From Chromera velia (Eukaryota; Sar; Chromeraceae): 17,905 nt of DNA. This document shows, piece after piece, positions 8,294-16,528 of the stretch. A program made the position numbers and the translations under genes. Under the pieces are notes generated by a model that saw only the letters and a list, made by a program, of their open reading frames with translations, searched no databases and was not told the DNA's origin. The stretch is taken from positions 5,045 through 22,949 of the forward strand of contig JAHBMJ010002111.1 of assembly GCA_018398765.1 (NCBI GenBank), written 5' to 3'. Each line of letters opens with the position of its first letter. Positions within the stretch are counted from its first letter, which is position 1.

Positions 8294-10018
8294 ATGCTAC
8301 CAGTACCAAAAGTAAAAGCAAAAGCTGTTGCCAAGGCAAAAGCAAAACCCAAAGCTCAGCCTAAAGCCAAAGCTCAACCGAAAGCAAAAGTAAAAGCAAA
8401 AGCTAAAGCTCAACTTGCACCTCCACCCGCACAAGTAAATGAAGGAAATGAACAACCTGCAGTCAATGAAGAAGAAAACCCTCAAGAAAACCCTGAGATA
8501 CAAGTTGTACCAGCCATAGTGCCAATCAAAGATCAAGAAGACGTAGAAATACAAGATGTTACCGAAATAAATGGACAACAGGCGGGACAAGAAAATCAAG
8601 GTGTAGACAATTATGTGAACCACCCTCTACAAAATCAACAGCCCAATGCAAATCTTAACCCGTTACAAACAACAATTGGATCTCTTGATCCTAGTGTGAT
8701 GAGGGAACTCCAAAGACAGGGTGGAAATACCTTTCGAATTGATGAACAAGGCATGTGGCAGCCAGTTTTTCTCGAGAACATAAGAGAAAGCCGAAACCCA
8801 TTGACCGATATAACAAATAGATAACAACATGCTAACAATGGTCATCAGGATGTGCCTAAGGTCAAAATGGACCTGCCCACATTCTCTGGTGACCATCTGC
8901 AAGCAAAAGCATACTGGACCCACCTTCTTCGGCTAAACAACCGAATGCAATGGAATTTTCTTGATTTTCGGGACATGTATTTTCCTTCTACCCTTAACGA
9001 AAAAGCAAAGACATAGTATGATCATTTACCGTCAACAAGAATTCAACAGATAAACAATATAGAAGGAATGCAAGATTTGTTCCTAAAGGAATACGAACTT
9101 ACGGAAGCTGACCAGTACTCTGCTGAAGAACGTCTGTTTGCCCTCAAACAAAAACTTACAGAGTCTCTCAACGATTTTGCTATTCGTTATAGAAGCCTTT
9201 GTAACGAATGTGGGAAAGATGTTGACTCTGCACAAGTTTTTTGACACTTTATCAAGAGGCTCTCTAACGATTACATCAGAGTCACTTTAAAAACAAAACA
9301 ATACACATCTTTCCAGAATCTGCTTTTGGATGCCAAAACATATTTATCTGTTGCACCTGGGGCCACATATCATGTAGCAGCAACCAACACAAAAGAGAAA
9401 ATGGAAGAAAAAGTAAAAGAAGAAAGGGGAGGTTTAGCACCACAATATGATTCCCAACATACTGTCAGTAGATATGATAGTCAAATGGACTATGGAAATA
9501 AACGGGGCACGCAACAAGGGGAAGAAAGCATCATTATATAAAATGCTACAAATATTGTAAACATAGCAGCAGATATTGTAGCACAACGCTCTCAGTGTAA
9601 TCGATGTGGGGGAACAAGAGATCACACTGAACAAGGTTGCACCCTCCCTTTAGATACAGAATGCAACTATTGTTTCAAAAAGGGACATGTGCAGGCAGCA
9701 TGTAGGGCTTTGAAAAGAGATCAAAACAGAAGGCAAATTTTCCCCTCAGAAAGAAACCAAGGAGGACTTGGTCCAAACAGAGCTTTAAATCAAGAACCTA
9801 TGCGACCTATAATACGACGAGCTCCTCCTCTAATTCGATCAAGCCCATATCCTAATAACAGACCTCCAAACCAACCAAACCCCTTTTCAAACAGATCAGC
9901 GCCTTTTGGAAACAAAGAACAACTCTCAAGAAATTTTCGACAACCCGGCCCTGTAAGATGGAATAACAACTACCCAAACGGCAACAGAGCTCCATTACTT
10001 TCCAACCCTCCGAAATAG
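8294..10018 (+). pseudogene. gag: gag, one frame with four internal stops
   Basis: Gag builds the particle and binds element RNA. The ATG at 8294 opens a lysine/alanine-rich region (8306-8415), then a Gln/Asn/Glu-rich linker. From about 8860 comes the typical retrotransposon gag core (Pfam Retrotrans_gag pattern): a pro-Thr-Phe-Ser-Gly start, a WTHLL-type helix, a YDHLP motif after a stop, and a long helical stretch to 9360. Two zinc knuckles follow: the first at 9596-9640 is C-X2-C-X5-H-X4-C (one residue longer than usual), and the second at 9662-9703 is canonical C-X2-C-X4-H-X4-C. The tail (9707-10015) is basic and Pro/Asn/Arg-rich. In-frame stops are TAA 8822, TAG 9014 (where Trp is expected), TGA 9242 and TAA 9539; the listed end TAG 10016 may be a fifth. 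No frameshift is seen across the gene, and all pieces share one frame. Confidence 0.88.
8306..8415 (+). repeat. Lys/Ala-rich gag N-terminal repeat
   Basis: The codons AAA, GCA/GCT and interspersed Pro/Gln codons recur to give a (K-A/P/Q-x)n pattern, so the DNA is itself a short purine-rich repeat. Such a basic segment could bind nucleic acid or membrane lipids, which is inference. Typical Ty3/gypsy Gag proteins do not begin this way. Confidence 0.7.
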
Positions 10019-10067
10019 AATGTAAATAACCAGCAAAAAAGATAAAACGTATGCAGAATCGGGGCAT
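10019..10067 (+). other. gag-pol frame junction with A6 run
   Basis: If TAG 10016 is ignored, gag stays open to TAA 10043. The pol frame (shifted +1 relative to gag) opens at 10026 after a TAA. The two frames therefore overlap by about 17 bases, which contain AAAAAA at 10035-10040. This would suit a programmed +1 shift, but decay could also have created the arrangement. Confidence 0.35.
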
Positions 10068-10580
10068 ATGCACACGAGCCCAAGCTCCAATGCACAGAAA
10101 ATAATAAAAGTGGCACAAGTCTTCCTCTCTTCACCTGGTGTTAGTACTCATGTGAACTTCTTGTCCGAATCTTCTGCCCCGGTTCTCGCTTTAATAGACA
10201 CAAGAGCTGACATATCACTGTTACATACTTCTGTTTTCCAAAGAATTAAAGGAGAATATTCATATTTAACTCCACAAAAGGCACCAATCGTAATAAAAAC
10301 AGAAGGTGGAAAAGAACTGGATAATGAAGGATGTATTACAATGACAATCTTTTTTAAAAGGGAAAAGATGAAACATAGATTTTTTATTTCTCCTACAATG
10401 AAACATGACTGCATACTTGGAAAAGAATTTTGTGATAAACATATAATGTCATTACATTTCCAGCCAGATATTTTAAAACTAAAAAGGGAAGGAAAAGAGA
10501 GACCAATCAATGTTCCTCTTTCTCTAATGGGCTTCCTCAACAAAAATAAAAAGTTTTGCCAATCACCATTAATTTTATAA
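10026..10580 (+). pseudogene. pol: pol part 1: aspartic protease with altered active site
   Basis: The pol frame opens at 10026, with a first ATG in frame at 10050 and another at 10068. A retropepsin-type fold is recognisable: a hydrophobic strand leads to the active-site loop at 10197-10208, read as Asp-Thr-Arg-Ala where the family has Asp-Thr-Gly-Ala. A flap-like region with lysine and glycine follows (10290-10320), and the domain closes with the ILGKEF motif (family ILG-D/N-F type) around 10417-10434. Gly to Arg needs one G-to-A change (GGA to AGA) and should abolish catalysis, because that glycine packs the catalytic Asp. The frame ends at TAA 10578; the same frame continues after it, so that stop is one of the interruptions of pol. 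Confidence 0.8.
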
Positions 10581-11075
10581 AGAAAGGAAGTGATCCCTCC
10601 CCAAAGTATATCACATGTTGCAGTTGCTTTACCAAAAGATTCTCTTATTCCAAATGGGACACTTGTGTATATTGAACCTAGACAAAATATGTTCCAACCA
10701 GAAGGAATAAAAATCCAAGATGCAGTTTCAATGGTACAAGAACGTTACGTACATATTCCAGTAATGAATGCAACTCAGCGCCCGTTTTCATTCCTATCTA
10801 ACTACTTACTTACTCATGCAATGATTTGTTCTGATAAAGAAGAAAACAAATCGGAAGCAACGCTCTCATCAATTTACATGCCAAAAGAAAATTTGAAGGA
10901 AAATGACTCACAGAGGGTTTCTGATAATGTAAACAACATTATCGATTCCCATAAGGAGCCAAATCAGAGAAAAACAAAACCAGACCTTACAGAAGAAGAA
11001 GAAGAGGAAGCAAAAAGACAAATTAGAGAAGCGATTGCTGAATCTAAACACCTTTCAGTGGAAGAACAAAATTAA
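10581..11075 (+). pseudogene. pol: pol part 2: protease-RT linker
   Basis: This is in the same frame as the protease, from 10581 to TAA 11073. The first half matches the strand-rich connector found between protease and RT in Ty3/gypsy Pol, with an IPP-Q-S start and a Tyr-Ile-Glu-Pro string near 10668. The second half (about 10840-11070) is charged and probably helical, with a run of six glutamates near 11000. There is no in-frame ATG at its start, in keeping with its being an internal part of pol. The stop at 11073 lies just before the RT N-terminus and does not shift the frame. Confidence 0.7.
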
Positions 11076-11993
11076 ATAGAAGATCTTTTGTATGATTTTC
11101 TTTTTTTATTCCCAACAGTAAAGAATCCCGGACTTTTGAAAGGTGTAGAGGCTACTATTGATACAGAAACAGAAGAACCTGTATATGTAAGGCCACGACA
11201 AGTACCTCAAGCATTAAGAGTGGAAGTAGATGCACAAATAGATGAATGGCAGAGATCTGGAGTAATAAAAGAGAGTCTCTCTGCATTGTTTGTACCAGTA
11301 GTATGTGTAAAAAAGAAAAATGGGAAGCTTCGCTTATGTATTGACTACAGAGCTCTAAATGTAGTATTAAAGAAAAAGAGATGGCCTTTACCGCTTGTTG
11401 ATGACATATTAACAAATTTACAGAATAAAACGTAGCACAGTGTTCTTGACCTCCATTCAGCGTTCAATCAAATCATGGTAAAAGAAAGTGATCAAGAAAA
11501 GCTAACCTTTGCATATCATCGAGGATCCTTTAAGTACCCCCGCCTTCCTTTTGGAATTCAATCTGCACCTGCAATTTTACAAAGGACAATGGATTTATTA
11601 ATGGCTGGGCTGATTGGAGAATGTGCACATTGTTATATAGACGATCTTCTTATATCAAGTCCTTCTCTTGGAAAACATTTACAAGATTTGCGAGCAGTCT
11701 TATACCGTTTGGAAAAGATTGGTGCAAAACTTTCTTTTAAAAAATGTTCATTCGCGAAAAGGGAAACAACGTATTTAGGACACAACATCAACCAAGATGG
11801 AATTTCTCCGTCCGAAGAAAAGACAACAAGCATAAAAGAAGCCACACCACCAAAAACAGTCAAACAAGTCAGGGGATTTTTGGGACTAACAGGATATTAC
11901 AGGAAATTTATTGAGAATTATGGAACAATCGCTGGACCTTTATATGATCTTACAAAGAAAAATGTGAAATTTGTGTGGTCAGAAGCATGTTAA
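11076..11993 (+). pseudogene. pol: pol part 3: reverse transcriptase
   Basis: The reverse transcriptase copies element RNA into DNA in the particle. The order of motifs is standard: KNPG and the 'PRQVP' fingers strand (11118-11205), a VKKKNGKLRLCIDYRALN motif (11310-11363), LDL at 11445-11453 (first catalytic Asp), the FGIQSAPAILQRTMD motif (11550-11594), and the catalytic YIDD at 11634-11645. A 'thumb' follows with the LGH and QVRGFLGLTGYYRKFI motifs to about 11912. All three catalytic aspartates are present. Two stops interrupt it: TAG 11433, just before the LDL motif, and TAA 11991, where a Gln is expected at the start of the RNase H tether. The frame is unchanged throughout, which is unusual for a dead copy. 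Confidence 0.93.
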
Positions 11994-12521
11994 AAATCGT
12001 TTGACCACCTCAAAGATATCCTCACATGTTCATCTATTTTGGGACACCCTCGGTGGGACACACCGTTCATTCTTAAGTGCGATGCATCATATAGTGCAAT
12101 TTCGGCAATTTTAGCACAAGAAGATGAAGAAGGCAGAGAATTTGTTATCAGTTTTGCTTCACGTAGACTGACCACTCTTGAAAAAGCATGGTTTATTGCT
12201 GAAACAGAAATGCAGGCAATAATATTTGGAATAGAGAAGTTTAAACCATAGTTGTGGGGGAGAGAATTTATAATACGAACGGATCACAAAGCTCTTGAAT
12301 GGGTAAAAAGACAAAGAGACTCAAATCCGAGACTCATGAGAATGAGTTTAAAAATCGCAGGATATGATTTCAAAATTATATACAAAAAAGGAAAAAGTAA
12401 TACAGACGCGGACGCTCTGACAAGAGGATGCTTCATTACACAGCAAAAGGCCGCAAATGAAAACGATTTGGACTCAGATGACTCCGTTGTCATAGCAGTA
12501 GTACAGAAAACGAAAAAATAA
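11994..12521 (+). pseudogene. pol: pol part 4: RNase H
   Basis: RNase H removes the RNA strand during reverse transcription. The catalytic acidic residues are recognisable: Asp in CDAS at 12081-12083, Glu at 12207-12209 in a TEMQAI string, and Asp in RTDHKAL at 12282-12284. A fourth conserved Asp lies in the 'DADALTR' motif at about 12403-12423. TAG 12249 replaces a tyrosine expected in the 'KP-Y-L-W-G-REF' string. The segment ends at TAA 12519 in an A-rich run where lysine is the likely original. The frame is the same as RT. Confidence 0.9.
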
Positions 12522-13112
12522 AAAAAAAAAGAAAATAAAGAAAAAAATGAAACAAAAACACGTTTTACATTACCATTATTAATAACTCCTCATAACCCGG
12601 AAGAAGTAAGAGAAGCCCAGTTTGAAGATAAACAATTAAGAAAGATAATAGAATATTTAAAAACGGAAAAAGTTCCAGACAATTTCTCCTACCATGAAAG
12701 GATCCAACTCCTTTGTCAAGCTCCTCTTTACACTCTCCACAAGGACATACTGTATCAGTTGTTGCCGCCTGCATCTGGACACAAAACAGGAACGAGGTTT
12801 CTTCTTGCAGTACCTGAAGGAATGCGAGAGTCAATTTTGAAAGATGAACATTCATATCTATTGGGGGGATATATTGGAACAGGAAGACTTCTACAAGCAC
12901 TGTCTGATAAATATTTTTGGCCAAACATGTACAGTGATGCACACTGGTTCGTACACACATGCAAACAATGCTAGAAAAGAAGGAAAAGAAAGGAAGAATA
13001 CCAATACTCTCCTCAAATATTAAAGGACGCTCCCTTGGAGTCGTTTTATTTTGATTTAATTGGTCCTCTTCCTGAAAGTAGTCAAGGTAATAAATACATT
13101 CTTACAATTGTG
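12522..13112 (+). pseudogene. pol: pol part 5: integrase zinc domain and start of core
   Basis: This stays in the RT/RNase H frame and is open from 12522 to TAG 12972, then to TAA 13113. After a Lys-rich linker and a Pro/Asn-rich segment comes the integrase H2C2 zinc domain (Pfam Integrase_H2C2 pattern): His 12849-12851, then GGY where GGH is expected (Tyr codon TAT at 12870-12872), FWPNM at 12918-12932, and C-X2-C at 12960-12971. The second zinc ligand is thus lost by a single C-to-T step. TAG 12972 stands where Gln is likely. The core begins near 13030, and the first catalytic Asp is at 13053-13055 in a YFDLIGPLP motif. The frame breaks at 13113. Confidence 0.88.
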
Positions 13113-13116
13113 TAAT

Positions 13117-13677
13117 AGTAGTCGGTATGTGGAACTTGTTGCACTCCCAAACCAGAAAACAGAGACGATAGCAAAAGCATGAGTAGAAACGGTTTTGTGT
13201 CGATATGGAGCACCATGCAAGCTACAATCAGACAGGGGAGCAAATTTGTTAGAACCTGTTATTCTTGCAATAAATGACTTGTATCATTCTACTCGGGTAG
13301 TTAGTTCTGCATTTTCTCCTACGACCAATGGTAGGACTGAGAGGGTAAATGCCGATATAAAGCATAGTTTGGCAGTCTTTATAGAAAAAGTTGAAAAAGA
13401 ATGGGATACGTACGTACCATTTGCTGCATTCCACCATAATACAATATGTCAGACAGCAATCCGTCAAACTCCCTTCGAAATAATTTATGGAAGGAAGGCG
13501 AACCATCCAATCCGACTACTGGCCAACCTAAGTGAGGAAGAAGGATTCCTTCTATCAGACTATGTTAAAGTCCTAACAAATTTGAGAAAAGAAAATCAAG
13601 AGCGTCAACAGCTTTTTGAAGAAGCAGCAATACAAAAAATGAGAATGAAATTAGCTAAAAACCCAACAAAAATATAA
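13117..13677 (+). pseudogene. pol: pol part 6: integrase catalytic core, shifted frame
   Basis: The core resumes in the next frame (+1) from about 13117 with an SRYVEL string, so one or two bases were lost or gained around 13111-13120. The remaining catalytic residues are intact: Asp 13231-13233 in QSDRG and Glu 13339-13341 in TERVN. They are separated by 35 residues, the canonical D,D35E spacing. TGA 13180 interrupts a conserved helix near A-x-VETVL, and TAA 13675 follows KNPTKI where a Gln is plausible. The rest of the core and the linker to the C-terminal domain are well preserved. Confidence 0.9.
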
Positions 13678-14259
13678 TATTTCCAGAAAGGGGATTATGT
13701 TTGGCTTGAGAAAGGCTCAAGGGCACGAAAAGGAATGTCAAAAGGATTAAAAGGTAATTATGAAGGACCCTACCTGATAGTAGCATCAAGACTAAATGGA
13801 AGCCACCAAATAAGAAAACCAGGAGCAAACCAGACCATGGTGGTGCACGGCAAGAGGTTGAAACCATTCTTCTCCCGAAACATGAAGGAAAATGAAGCAA
13901 TGGAGGCTGACTATGAAGAGATGGACACAGAAGAAGTTGACGAGAACGAACAAATAAAGGATGACACGGAAAGTGACATTGAAGGAAGAGAGCTGGAGGA
14001 CAATGAGAACCCAACGAGAACAAGGCAGAGAAGAGGGAAAAGAAAATCCACGGCCGAAGAGCAGAAGGCAAGAAAACGGGCAAAGAAAGGGGAAGACAAG
14101 AAAGAATATGACGTAGAAAAAGTATTTGGAAGAAGAATACGAAACGGAAACGTGGAATATCTACTGAAATACACGGACTATGGAGGTCTATATTGGACTA
14201 AGGAGACAGAAATGTCGTGTCCTGAAAAAGTCGAAGAATACCTAAACAGGAAAGACTAG
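13678..14259 (+). pseudogene. pol: pol part 7: integrase C-terminal GPY module and chromodomain
   Basis: After TAA 13675, in the same frame, comes the GPY/F module: KGDYVWLE (13690-13713), then Gly-Pro-Tyr at 13765-13773 and a VHGKRLKPF end. A very acidic linker (about 13885-14010) and a strongly basic, nuclear-signal-like stretch (14015-14100) follow. The chromodomain occupies 14104-14256: YDVEKV at 14107-14124, NGNVEYLLKY near 14143-14172, YW near 14191 and SCPEKVEEYL near 14214-14250. Chromodomains bind methylated histone H3 tails and steer integration in chromoviruses. The cage positions are Tyr 14107, Tyr 14170 (normally Trp) and Tyr 14179. The segment ends at TAG 14257, which looks like the true pol stop. 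Confidence 0.92.
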
Positions 14260-14389
14260 AAAAACTAGGAGAGCTCAGGCAAGCCCTCGCGCTCTCAAGA
14301 CGCCAGACATGAAGCCCCGCAGACGCCAAGGCATGCCAAAATCGTCAAAATTCTCCTGCAGATAATAGAAAAAAAAAAAGTTCACGAGA
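14260..14389. other. post-pol non-coding segment
   Basis: Short G/C-rich then A-rich sequence after the pol stop. It carries an A-run at 14369-14379. Nothing in it repeats the 7100-7700 region, so it is not a 3' LTR copy of that. Confidence 0.4.
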
Positions 14390-14410
14390 AACGTTCTAAT
14401 CAAGAACGTT
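14390..14410 (+). other. 8-bp hairpin before A/G tract
   Basis: AACGTTCT (14390-14397) and AGAACGTT (14403-14410) are perfect inverted copies around a 5-base loop, and the A33 run starts 3 bases later. It may lie in the 3' untranslated part of the element transcript; no function is assigned. Confidence 0.5.
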
Positions 14411-14411
14411 C

Positions 14412-14412
<1 letters not shown>

Positions 14413-14453
<41 letters not shown>
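14413..14453 (+). repeat. A33-G8 polypurine run
   Basis: Thirty-three A are followed directly by eight G. It could be an expanded polypurine tract, the site that primes plus-strand synthesis just before a 3' LTR, or a poly(A) tail from retroposition. No LTR-like start follows that matches the 5' side. Homopolymers of this length are also prone to assembly error. Confidence 0.75.
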
Positions 14454-14913
14454 CGAGGACAGCCCAGGCCCGCCGCCCTGGAAGAAGAAAAAAGAAGAAC
14501 GAACAATCTTTCAAGGAGGCTAATCAAGCCACCCTCGAGAAAAAAAAACTAACACGCAAAAAGCGGCCAATCATGAAAATCCTCAACTACCAACCTCATG
14601 CCTAATACTCAGCTCTCCATCTATTTCCTTCTTTTCTTCACTTCTACATTATTGCAGCCCTACCTGAAACTTTACTTCTCTCTGTCAAACCTAACTGACA
14701 ACTGAGACCCTCTCCTCCTAGTATTCCTCCTCTGTATCCCATTCATGCACCATTATCTGGACCTCTGCCTCACACCGATCACTCTTTTCACTCAACTGCA
14801 TACCAATAAACACACTCCTCTACCCCATAATGTGATTGCATAAAAGCAGGAGTACTGCGGCTTACTGACTTGTCGGAGGCGCCGCCGCGATCAGTAAACC
14901 ACAGGAAGATCTG
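14454..14913. other. non-coding stretch, no gene recognised
   Basis: A GC-rich start, then C/T-rich sequence. An AATAAA at 14805-14810 and a CATAAAAG at 14839-14846, followed by GC-rich bases, lie close together. They could be an LTR or promoter remnant, but there is no second copy elsewhere in the window. Confidence 0.35.
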
Positions 14914-14927
14914 CATACACACACATA

Positions 14928-14959
<32 letters not shown>

Positions 14960-15002
14960 TACACACACATACATACACACACACACCACACACATACACA
15001 AC
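14914..15002. repeat. CA microsatellite with interspersed CATA units
   Basis: About 89 bases of (AC)n interrupted by TACAC units. The open frames across it on both strands are composition artefacts. Confidence 0.97.
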
Positions 15003-16045
15003 TGAAAAACCACCTCCCTTCCCCTTTTTTCCACCCTGACCTTTGTATGAACAACAAACTGACATGAATAATGCATGACGAACGATTCTAGTCTGCAAGA
15101 CAAAGACCAAATCTCCACTAGAGCAAACCTTCATGACAAGAAGGACCTTCAAAACTACAGGCGACCCCGAGAAGGGACAGTCGCGGGCAAAGTCTCGGAA
15201 GGCCCATGTGCTGATTGAGAGGAGACGGGGCGGACCCCCCTACACTCCCCCGGGACCCTGATCCTGCCAGAGAGGGACAGGAATCCACCCCGCCCATAGA
15301 GGACCCTGTGCGGCCAAGCGAGAACAAGGCACTCGGACGAGTAACAAAACACAATAAGTTGCCAATGAATCCAACCAACTGACCATGTCAAGTGAGCTCC
15401 AGAGGCTGTTGGGTGTCAGACAATCCTGCACCAAGCATGCAGAGCCATGCACAAAGGCAACAATTCAAGAACATTGCAAAAGCAAAAGGAGACGGAAAGA
15501 AACATGAAGCAAGAACTGGCATGGAGCATTAAAAAAGTCACCAGTACAAAAAGACAAACTCGCTTGATTGTTTCTGCAAAGGCAGAACATGGGGAATCAG
15601 CACAAAACCAGACAAACGAGATGCAGTGGGAGGCAGAAGCTATGCGTTCTGCGCTCCAGAATCCTCTCTCGTTGGGCAGAAAGCGACAGAGCTCGCAGCC
15701 CTGGCCAAAAGTACTATGAATAACAAAACAACAAACAAAAACTTACCTTAAAAAAGAAAAAAAAAAAAAATGGTCCCACCGTTCGATTGATGGCGAAGAG
15801 ACTGATGAATAGGTTGCACTGCACAAGCGCAAGAAGAGTGGCATCAGTAGTAAAGAGCCTGAGGAGGTCGGACACCCGAGACAAAAAAGAATGGCAGGCA
15901 GAGGTTGAATTGCCTCACTTTTATGCTTTGTCAAAAGGGAATACAAAGAAGGAAGGTGCGGTGCACTGTGTATCCCTTCAACTCCTCTTCCTCCTTCGTT
16001 CTCTTTCCTCGCTCAATCTTTCGTTACCTGTCCATAGTGTTCTGT
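15003..16045. other. non-coding stretch, no gene recognised
   Basis: This contains a GC-rich patch (15155-15340), a plus-strand open frame of 90 codons (15447-15719) without recognised motif, and a poly(A) run at 15756-15769. After the run comes a short frame (15787-15960) rich in Arg/Lys. The A-run followed by unrelated sequence could be the end of a retroposed copy, but no direct repeats were seen. Confidence 0.35.
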
Positions 16046-16046
16046 A

Positions 16047-16087
<41 letters not shown>

Positions 16088-16098
16088 TTCTTCTTTTT
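16046..16098. repeat. CT microsatellite
   Basis: (TC)n with two short TTT interruptions. It lies within a longer pyrimidine-rich region (15976-16100) and makes the overlapping open frames spurious. Confidence 0.95.
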
Positions 16099-16267
16099 CA
16101 CCCCGTCTCCTCATTATACATGAGTTTCGTTTTCTCTGCCGGGGGCAAAGAAAGAAAAAATCAGCCAGACAAACGATCAACGCAATCTCAGACTCACCTT
16201 TTTTTTGCACCTCAGTCAATGATCCTTCCTCTTTTAATCCTCGCTCTTGCTGTCCCCTGTAATCCGC

Positions 16268-16388
16268 CTCTGCATCACACTATTTTGCACAAAAACAGAA
16301 AAAAAGGAGAAAGAGAGGAAGATAATTACCACAAAGGAAACACGAGGGGGGAACGAAAGAGGCTTGAAAAAGGGGGGGGAATAAAGCT
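16268..16388 (+). repeat. 121-bp direct repeat, copy 1
   Basis: It begins CTCTGCATCACACTATTTTG and ends ATAAAGCT. It aligns end to end with 16408-16528 with roughly ten substitutions and small compensating length changes in A or G runs. Contents are purine-rich with a G run just before ATAAAGCT. There is no coding sense. Confidence 0.93.
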
Positions 16389-16407
16389 AAAAAAAAATTT
16401 TTTTTTT
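16389..16407. repeat. A-run/T-run spacer between the direct repeats
   Basis: A run of A followed by a run of T forms a near-perfect palindrome between the two 121-bp copies, giving a repeat period of 140 bases. Confidence 0.8.
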
Positions 16408-16528
16408 CTCTGCATCGCACTATTTTGCACAAGAACAGAGAAAAAGAGAAAGAGGGGAAGATAATTACCACAAGGGAGACACGAGGGGGGAACGAAAAAG
16501 GCTTGAAAAAAGGGGGGGGAATAAAGCT
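16408..16528 (+). repeat. 121-bp direct repeat, copy 2
   Basis: Second copy of the unit at 16268-16388. A 15-base string shared with it (ACAAGGGAGACACGA) reappears near 17302, which may be a further, mostly eroded copy or chance. Confidence 0.93.

Larger units (their letters stand above)
6490..14453 (+). mobile_element. degenerate Ty3/gypsy chromovirus retrotransposon
   Basis: An AT-rich unit carries, in order, a leader, gag with zinc knuckles, protease, reverse transcriptase, RNase H, integrase and chromodomain, the order that defines Ty3/gypsy (Metaviridae) and, with the chromodomain, chromoviruses. The core RT, RNase H and integrase catalytic residues are still present. The copy cannot make its polyprotein in one piece, because many in-frame stops and one frameshift break gag and pol. 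The outer limits are set by composition (about 6490) and by the A33G8 tract (14453) and are approximate. No pair of similar LTRs was found by eye, so either the ends have been lost or the copy is rearranged. Confidence 0.85.

Noticed and set aside
8297-8623. Minus-strand Phe/Cys-rich open frame with membrane-like look
   Set aside because: It is the reverse complement of the Lys/Ala/Gln-rich start of gag, so a shadow.
8822-13677. Alternative genetic code that reads stops as amino acids
   Set aside because: All three stop codons occur at sites whose expected residues differ (Gln, Trp, Tyr, Lys), and normal Gln and Trp codons are used throughout, so no single reassignment explains them.
13655-14083. 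Minus-strand 142-codon open frame
   Set aside because: It lies opposite the acidic/basic linker of integrase, whose purine-rich codons leave the complementary strand free of stops.
14454-14913. 3' LTR with AATAAA and CATAAAAG
   Set aside because: No second copy exists on the 5' side of the element, and the order of signals (poly(A) signal before TATA) is wrong for an LTR.
14862-15152. Minus-strand Cys/Val-rich open frames
   Set aside because: Produced by the CA microsatellite read on the other strand.
15787-16464. 225-codon plus-strand open frame
   Set aside because: It crosses the CT microsatellite and the first 121-bp repeat; most residues come from simple sequence. The Arg/Lys-rich first 60 codons have no recognised motif.
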